In this document: positions 57,473-64,000 of the stretch, piece after piece
Layout: each line of letters opens with the position of its first letter
Position numbering within the stretch: the stretch's first letter is position 1
Source: Chlorocebus sabaeus
Lineage: Eukaryota; Chordata; Mammalia; Primates; Cercopithecidae
Direction: 5' to 3'
Assembly: GCF_047675955.1 (NCBI RefSeq)
Contig: NC_132918.1
Span: 89,643,106-89,707,105, forward strand
Length of the DNA: 64,000 nucleotides
Notes under the pieces: generated by a model
What the model was told of the DNA's origin: nothing
The model's database searches: none
Seen by the model: only the letters and a program-made list of their open reading frames with translations
Translations under genes and position numbers: made by a program

Positions 57473-57834
57473 AAGGGAATCTGGAGTGGAATCTGGACTC
57501 ACACTTATCCCAGACTTTCTTTCTGAGACCTTGAGAGTGAGGTCTTGATGTGGGTGATGTGCTTGTTGTCCAGGCAGTCTCACATTTCATCAAGTGCTGA
57601 GAAAACAGAGCCCAAACGGAGTGGCGGCTTTTGGAAGTCAAGAATAGGCAACATCCACGAAGGCTTTTCTTTTGTTACCTGATTTCCATATTAGCTGATC
57701 TGGGAACTAGAATCACTTTTAGTTGGGAAAAACGCTGCTCTTCCTAGAGATCTGAGCTGACTCAATAGAATAGCACTGAGAGCTTTGCTTCTGGCATGAC
57801 AAGCGTTTACTGAGCAGCCAGGAGGGATGTGCCT
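57473..57834. other. Intergenic, nothing recognised
   Basis: Unique sequence ahead of the tandem triplication. Confidence 0.45.
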
Positions 57835-57999
57835 GCCTCTGCTTAGGGAAGAGAGTGGCAGTGGTGTTCAACCTGGCACGTTGGAAGCGGCCTCTGCTTA
57901 GGGAAGAGAGTGGCAGTGGTGTTCAACCTGGCACGTTGGAAGCGGCCTCTGCTTAGGGAAAAGAGTGGCAGTGGTGTTCAACCTGGCACATTGGAAGTA
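57835..57999 (+). repeat. 55-bp unit in three tandem copies
   Basis: Copies 57835-57889 and 57890-57944 are identical. The third (57945-57999) differs at 57961 (g to a), at cacg/caca and at its last bases, where it continues into a hAT relic. The unit includes the 5' end of that relic (gtggtgttcaacctggcac). Confidence 0.97.
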
Positions 58000-58140
58000 C
58001 CTGGGGAGCTTTAAAAATCACCAATGTCTGGGTCCCACCCCCAAGGCACCGATTTAAATAGTGTGGAGTGCCACCTGGCATCAGGAGCTTTGAAGCACCC
58101 CTAGGTGACTCTAATGTACAATCAGGACTGAGAAGCACTG
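57972..58140 (+). mobile_element. MER5/Charlie-like hAT relic
   Basis: gtggtgttcaacctggcacattgg, ctggggagctttaaaaatcacc, ctgggtcccacccccaag and, at the end, cccctaggtgactctaatgtac...gactgagaagcactgac. The ends are inverted copies. Its first 25 bp are triplicated. Confidence 0.7.
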
Positions 58141-58900
58141 ACAGAAGTACCTCTAGATTCCAGGTCCTTGGAAAGAATATTTCAAATGTCTAAAGTAATT
58201 AAGGAAAATTAGTAAAGACATTAAAATATATATCAAAGAGAGAGAAAAATATAAACAAAAGGCGACATTCAAGATGCAGTTAAACTCTGTAGTGAGCTCC
58301 TCCAGTATTTAAACAATGCAGCAGCTGTTTTGGAAAGCACGGTCCCACCAAATGTGGCACTGAGTTCCGTGGAGTGAGTTTGGATGGTTTTCTTTGTTGG
58401 AGCCCTCGACACAATGCCTGGCACAGAGCAGTCTTCAAGAAACATCGGCCAATGTTGTCTCTTTAAGTCACAGAGAAAGCCATAGTTCAGATATTTCTTG
58501 GCAACCTCTTTTCTTCTCCAAAGAAGCCTGGATCATCTAAAGTATCCCCCAAAGCTTTCTTAATTCCTAAGAAGGCAAATCGAATTCTTTTAAATTAAAT
58601 AGTTAATGACCATTTACTGAAGTTCCTGGATTCGTTGTAGATGGGCTAAACTGGTGATTCGGGAGAGTTGGGCACTCTTACGTGGCACGTGAGCACTACA
58701 CTGACTAAGCCACATAGATAGTGCAGGCCACTGTCTATATGGATTAGGCCAGTTGAAGGTACTTTAACGTTTCACATTTTAACGCTAAGGGGCTGTCAGC
58801 AGATAACTGTGCTGGTGTGACATACTGCTGACCACCTTTGTGATTTATTTGCTGCCAACTTCTTAATCAGAAACAAAACATCCAGTTATCTTATTGTTAT
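58141..58900. other. Intergenic, nothing recognised
   Basis: Unique sequence. No supported feature. Confidence 0.45.
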
Positions 58901-58914
58901 TACAAGAAAATACA

Positions 58915-59226
58915 GCCTGTAATCCCAGCACTTTGGGAGGCTGAGGTGGGCAGATCACGAGGTCAGGAGTTCCAGACTACCCTGGCCAATATGGTGAAAC
59001 CCCGTTTCTACTAAAAATACAAAAAACAAAACAAAACAAAATAAACAAAACCAAAACTAACGAGGCATGGTAGCATGCACCTGCAGTCCCAGGTACTTGG
59101 AAGGCTGAGGCAGGAGGATCGTTTGAACCCAGGAGGCGGAGGTTGCAGTGAGCAGAGATTGTGCCACTGCGCTCCAGCCTGGGCAATAGAGGGAGACTCC
59201 GTCTCAAAAAAAACAAAAGAAAAGAA
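58915..59226 (+). mobile_element. 5'-truncated Alu
   Basis: Starts cctgtaatcccagcac, so ~22 bp are missing. It carries an (AAAAC)n expansion in the linker. The TSD aagaaaataca is at 58904-58914 and 59227-59237, showing that the truncation happened at insertion. Confidence 0.93.
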
Positions 59227-59237
59227 AAGAAAATACA

Positions 59238-60895
59238 ATCCACTTATTATGTGGTTTTCAGGAATATCCATTGGTAAGAAAGTGGGAATTGCCTATTCTT
59301 GCCTGAACTATTAGGTGCTATGTGGACATAGGTTAAGGAAGGGATGAGTGTGGAGTGGAAACATCTACCACGCTGAAGCAGGTGGCTGTGTTTTGAGCTT
59401 AATCTTCGTGATATAGTATCACTGCTAGCATATCTTTTTTGTTTCTGAGTATGTATGTTCAACTCCAAATACTTGGTAAGGACCAGACAAGGGAAGTCAA
59501 TTAGGGTTAAAAGTGTTTGCCAAAGCTGATGGTAGCGACCACTTGGGCTCCTGGGTTGAAGATAGTCCTGAGGCCAAATCCACGTTTAAAGGGAGAGGGT
59601 ACTAAGACTGATCAACAGTGTCTCCGAGCACATGGAGGAGAGAATGGAAGCAAGAACGCCAGTTAGTTATGATGATCTTCTTAGATCCTTTTGTTGGAAG
59701 ACAAGAGCTCTTGGTTGGCCAATTGGCCTTGTCCTAGTCAAAGGAAGTGCCACTTATTTTCTAAACAACTATGTGCACCAAGAAATTCAGTGTGTGGTAC
59801 AAAGCCAGGTGACCCATGGCTAAAAGCCCCAATTGAAAGGTTCCCAAAGAAGGTGAAGAATTTAGTACAATCACTCTCTATGGCCATTTATTCTATTTTT
59901 ATTCATTCATCATGAAGAATTTTGCTGTTTGTGAGGTGTTTAAGAACATGGCACGAGAAGCCAAGCTGTTTCAAAGAATAATGGTCAATGTCCATCATCC
60001 ATGTCCAGGCTTGTGCTCATTGGCCCTTGGAAAGCTGCGCATGACACGCCTGTTCCATCCCCTCTTATATCCCACCGCTCAGCAGCATGATGCACGGTCA
60101 GCAGCAGCACACACCACACCTTTGTGGGAATTTGAAAAACAGACCTCTTCTAGGTGATAGCCCCATGGGAGCATAGCTTGGCAAGCAGACCTGGGTTGGT
60201 TTTCATTTCCCACTCACCCCGTGACATGGGCCCTTGTGCCGTGGGCCACCACCGTCAAGACCACATGTGGCCACCTTGCCTTCATACTAAGAAATCTAAT
60301 TTAATTCATGACCAATAGCCATCGTCCCCAAATAAATTACCATAACTTTGTGAAAAGCCTCTAGGAATAAGCACAATTATATACAATCATTATCATCACC
60401 CATTAAAAACCATAAGTACCACAGGTCACAAATCCCTGACTTCGATATTTAGGAGTCCCAAGGCATCATGAGACTGAGTGATTGGAAAGTTCATTGTGTG
60501 TCATGAACAAAGCTGAACCCTGTACAGTCGAGTGGCCTAAAGTCCATATGAAACAAGCAAATGTTTGCTGAGCTGAATAGGCTGGTGAGTAATTCAGAGA
60601 GGGCTGTGGAAATGTCATAAACCTTTGTTCACGCAGAATGCAAAGGCCTGGCAAAGCGATGCTGAATAAACCAGGTTTGAATAGGCTGTTACTTTAAAGA
60701 AAAAGTAATAGAGAATCTGGCCATCTGGAGGGTGTGGCAGTTACTTTGAAATGAAGCTCTAATTTGCATAGGCAAGTACTGAATGAGGGAATTTTGGATT
60801 CAGATGTCTGTGGAATGGCTCTGCTGGGGTTGGAGCCTTAGGCAGGTGGGACATAGATTTTGGGACTGGTCATTTATTTTAATGTGCATTATATG
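59238..60895. other. Intergenic, nothing recognised
   Basis: A long repeat-poor stretch with no credible frame. Confidence 0.45.
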
Positions 60896-60962
60896 GATGT
60901 GTGTGGGTGTGTGTTTGCACGTGGGTGTGTGTGTGTGCATGTGCATGCACGTGTGCATGTGA
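60896..60962. repeat. GT/CATG-rich simple repeat
   Basis: Imperfect gtgtgggtgtgtgt followed by gtgcatgtgcatgcacgtgtgcatg. Alternating purine-pyrimidine, capable of Z-DNA. Confidence 0.9.
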
Positions 60963-61153
60963 TTTGGGTGATAGAGGCATAGAATTAGCCCACATTTATC
61001 CCCACTCATGGGCTAATCCTTCTTCCCTTATCTCTTCCCAATTCCAGTTAATGGTGGCTCTATCATTCCCTCAGGCCTCTAAGCCAGAAATTCAGAAGTA
61101 ATGCTAGATGCTTCCCTCTCCCTCACTTTAATCTATTACTCATAACTTACATT

Positions 61154-61447
61154 TGCGGCTGGGTGCGGTGGCTCATGCCTGTAATCCCAGCACTTTGGGA
61201 GGCCGAGGTGGGTGGATCACCTGAGGTCAGGAGTTCGAGACTAGCCTGGCCAACATAGTGAAACCCCGTTTCTCCTACAAATACAGAAATTAGCTGGTGG
61301 AGGATGCCTGTAATCCCAGTTACTCAGGAGGCTGAGGCAGGAGAATCGCTTGAACCCGGGAGGTAGAGGTTGCAGTCAGTCAAGATTGCCCCACTGCACT
61401 CCAGACTGGGCAACAGAGCAAGACTTCTTCCCCGCCCCCCCCCAAAA
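61154..61447 (+). mobile_element. Alu, full length
   Basis: Sense Alu with the usual arms. The tail is replaced by cttcttccccgcccccccccaaaaaa, an unusual 9-C run. Confidence 0.93.
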
Positions 61448-61639
61448 AATTGCTTCCTGCATATTTCTTGACTCTTTTCTCTTAATCCCCACTCCCACTT
61501 TCTAGTTCAAATCTCATTGCATATCATCTATACCATTGAAACAGCCTTCTAGCTGCTATCAATCTTTCCCATATTAATTTATCCACTCCTTAGTCACAAG
61601 ATGATCTTTCCAAATGCAGGGTTTGATTGTACCTCTCCC

Positions 61640-62489
61640 ATTCCTTTGTATGCACCAGACTCTGTTCTAGATCCTGAGGGTATAGCAATGGCCCAAACAG
61701 TCAGGATTCCTGCCCACATGGAACTTATCTTGTTGTGGAGGGAGGGAAGACAGACAGTAAACAAGATAAGGCAGTAAAATAGAGAGCATGTCAGAAGGGT
61801 GAGCGGTGCTATGGAGAAACATAAAGCAAGGAAGGGGGTTAGGGAGTTCTGTTGGGAGAGTGGCTGTGGTTTTAAATAGGGTGGTGAAGGAGGGCCTCGC
61901 TGAGAAGGGACATTTGAGTAAAGTCTTTAAGGAGTTCAGAGAGTGAGCCTTGCTGATGTAAGGAGGAAGAGTGCAAAGGCCCTGAGGTCAGAGCCTGTCT
62001 GGTCTCCACTTGAGGATGAGCCAGGAGGTTGGTATGTTTGGAGAAGGGCAGATGGGAAGCCAAGGTGAGAGGGGTGATGAGAGCAAGGTCACAGAGGGCC
62101 TCGGAAGCCAGTGTCAGACCTGAGTGAAATGGGAAATAGATCGGAAGGTTTTGAGAGCAGAGTAGCCTGGTCTGGCTCATCTCGTAACAAGGTCACTCTG
62201 GCTGCTGCATTGGGAGTAGGGGGTAAAGGTGGAAGCAGACAGACCACTGGAAGGGCTACTGCAGGAATCCAGGTGAGAGTTGACAGTGATTTGGATGAGG
62301 TGGTGGCCCTGGAGGTGGAGATGTGGTCAGATTTTCGATAACTTGAAGGTAAAGGTCACAGGATTTATTGACTGAATGAAACAGATGAGAGGAGTCAAGG
62401 GTGACCACTTTGGCCTGAGGAACTGGAAGGATGAAGTTACAATTCCTGAGATGACAAAGACTGGGAGGAATGAGTTTTAGGGACAGCTC
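61640..62489 (-). mobile_element. L2 LINE, part 1
   Basis: An antisense L2 covering the late ORF2 and 3' region: gcaaaggccctgaggtcagagcc, ggttttgagagcagagtagc, ttacaattcctgagatgac. It is long for an L2 relic and resumes after the Alu at 63610. Its ORF2 frames are broken. Confidence 0.88.
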
Positions 62490-62499
62490 ATGAGTTCAG

Positions 62500-62777
62500 T
62501 TTTTTGTTTGTTTGTTTGTTTTTTGAGACGGAGTCTTGCTCTGTTGCCCAGGCTGGAGTTCAGTGGCACAGTCTCGGCTCACTAAGACCTCTACCTCCCA
62601 GGTTCGAGCGATTCTCCTGCCACAGCCTCCCAAGTAGCTGGGATTACAGGCATGCACCACCACACCTGGTTGATTTTTTGTATTTTTAGTAGAGACAGGG
62701 TTTCACCATGTTCGCCAGGCTTGTCTTGGACTCCTGACCTCAGGTGATCTACCCGCCTCAGCCTCCCCAACTGCTGG
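62500..62777 (-). mobile_element. Alu, part 1 (split by LTR17)
   Basis: Antisense Alu inserted in the L2 with the TSD atgagttcag at 62490-62499 and 63600-63609. Interrupted after aactgctgg and resumed at 63571. Confidence 0.95.
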
Positions 62778-63566
62778 TGAGAGACAGGACTAGCTGGATT
62801 TCCTAGGCTGACTAAGAATCCCTAAGCCTAGCTGGGAAGGTGACTACATCCACCTTTAAACACAGGGCTTGCAACTTAGCTCACACTTGACCAATCAGAT
62901 AGTAAAGAGAGCTCACTAAAATGCTAATTAGGCAAAAACAGGAGGTAAAGAAATAGCCAATCATCTATTGCCTGAGAGCACCGTGCAAGGGACAATGATC
63001 GGGATATAAACCCAGGCATTTGAGCCAGCAACGGCAACCCCCTTGGGGTTCCCCTCCCTTTGTATGGGAGCTCTGTTTTCACTCTATTAAATCTTGCAAC
63101 TGCACTCTCTTCTGGTCCGTGTTTGTTACTCCTCGAGCTGAGCTTTTGCTGGCTGTCCACCACTGCTGTTTGCCGAGGTGGCAGACCCGCTGCTGACTTC
63201 CATCCCTCTGGATCTGGCAGCGTGTCTGCTGTGCTGCTGATCCAGCGAGGCGCGCCCATTGCCGCTCCTGATCAGGCTAAAGGCTCGCCATTGTTCCTGC
63301 TGGGCTAAGTATCTGGGTTCGTCCTAATCCAGCTGAACACTAGTCACTGGATTCCACGGTTCTCTTCCGTGACCCACGGCTTCTAACAGAGCTATAACAC
63401 TCACCGCATGGCCCAAGATTCCATTCCTTGGAATCCGTGAGGCCAAGAACCCCAGATCAGAGAAGGCGAGGCTTGCCACCATCTTGGAAGTGGTCTGCGG
63501 CCATTTTGGAAGCGGCCGGCCACCATCTTGGGAGCTCTGGGAGCAAGGACTGCCACCCTGGTAATA
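62778..63566 (+). mobile_element. Solo LTR17 (HERV-W LTR)
   Basis: A 789-bp LTR from tgagagacaggactag to ccctggtaata, close to the usual LTR17 length. It is flanked by the 4-bp duplication ctgg (62774-62777 and 63567-63570). It keeps CCAAT motifs, TATAAA at 63005-63010 and ATTAAA at 63086-63091. No internal viral genes are present, so it is a product of LTR-LTR recombination. Confidence 0.92.
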
Positions 63567-63570
63567 CTGG

Positions 63571-63599
63571 GATTACAGGCATGCGCCACCGTGCCCACA
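63571..63599 (-). mobile_element. Alu, part 2
   Basis: gattacaggcatgcgccaccgtgcccac completes the Alu started at 62500. The TSD follows. Confidence 0.92.
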
Positions 63600-63609
63600 A
63601 TGAGTTCAG

Positions 63610-64000
63610 GTTTGAACACGCAAAGTCTGAGATGCCTTTAGAGATCCAAGTGGAAATGTCAGGCGAGCAGTGGACATATGTATCTGAAAATCGGGGGTTA
63701 TGTGTGTCAGATATAGACATTTGGGATTCTACAGCTTATAGATGGAATTTAAAAGCATGAAACTGCATGAGATCCCCGAGATAACAGGGGTGGATAGAGA
63801 AGATGTCCAAAGACTGAGCCTTGGGGTAACTTCAAAATAAAGAGATCCAGAGAGGAGGGACCAGCAAAGACTGGGAAAGAATAGGAGGAAAGGTTGGAGG
63901 AAAGCTTGCAGAGAGCCCTGGTATCCTAGACCCAAAAAAAGAAGTGCTTAGAGGAGGAGGAAGTCATTAACCAGGTCAAGGGCTGCTGATAGGTCTAGCA
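63610..64000 (-). mobile_element. L2 LINE, part 2
   Basis: Antisense L2 continuing: tctgagatgcctttagagatcc, agatggaatttaaaagcatgaaac, gactgagccttggggtaac, gggctgctgataggtc. In reverse it encodes a broken piece of L2 ORF2 (for example DISTWISKGIS). It runs off the window. Confidence 0.88.

Noticed and set aside
57835..57999. CRISPR-like array
   Set aside because: The units are directly tandem without spacers and lie in primate nuclear DNA. It is a minisatellite.

Overview
The window is primate, almost certainly human, nuclear DNA. It holds about 25 Alu copies of both orientations, primate L1PA-type LINE-1, a HERV-W LTR (LTR17), MaLR LTRs and old L2/MIR/hAT relics. From memory of the gene, the one protein-coding locus is FAM43A, which places the window on 3q29. 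That placement comes from the protein, not from a search.

Layout. 1-12,850 is intergenic: Alus, a tiny 5'-truncated L1 with a perfect target-site duplication (TSD), MIR/L2/hAT relics, a TCAT microsatellite and a three-armed Alu. 12,850-16,180 is FAM43A on the + strand. It has a GC-rich promoter with CCAAT and TATA-like boxes, a roughly 950-nt leader with four upstream AUGs, an intronless 420-codon frame encoding a PTB/PID-domain protein with an acidic tail region, and a 3'UTR ending at AATAAA. No Alu lies between 11,304 and 17,450.

17,100-19,610 is mostly unique, with a local duplication around AT repeats. 19,611-30,717 is one MST-type LTR blown apart by successive insertions. An Alu entered the LTR, a full-length antisense L1 entered the Alu tail, and a 4.1-kb block entered that L1. 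I interpret the block as a twin-primed L1 carrying a long 3' transduction. Several levels are supported by TSDs visible in the sequence.

30,718-61,600 is gene-poor intergenic DNA with ordinary repeats, a long polypyrimidine tract (47.25-47.42 kb) and a 55-bp triplication (57.83-58.00 kb). 61,640-64,000 is an old L2 split by an Alu, which is itself split by a solo LTR17.

No tRNA, rRNA, CRISPR array or second intact protein gene was found. Non-coding RNA exons cannot be recognised from sequence alone. The most interesting items are the nested LTR/Alu/L1 stack, the candidate L1 transduction inside it, and the upstream-AUG arrangement of the FAM43A leader. Repeat subfamily names are from memory of consensus sequences and have not been checked with RepeatMasker.
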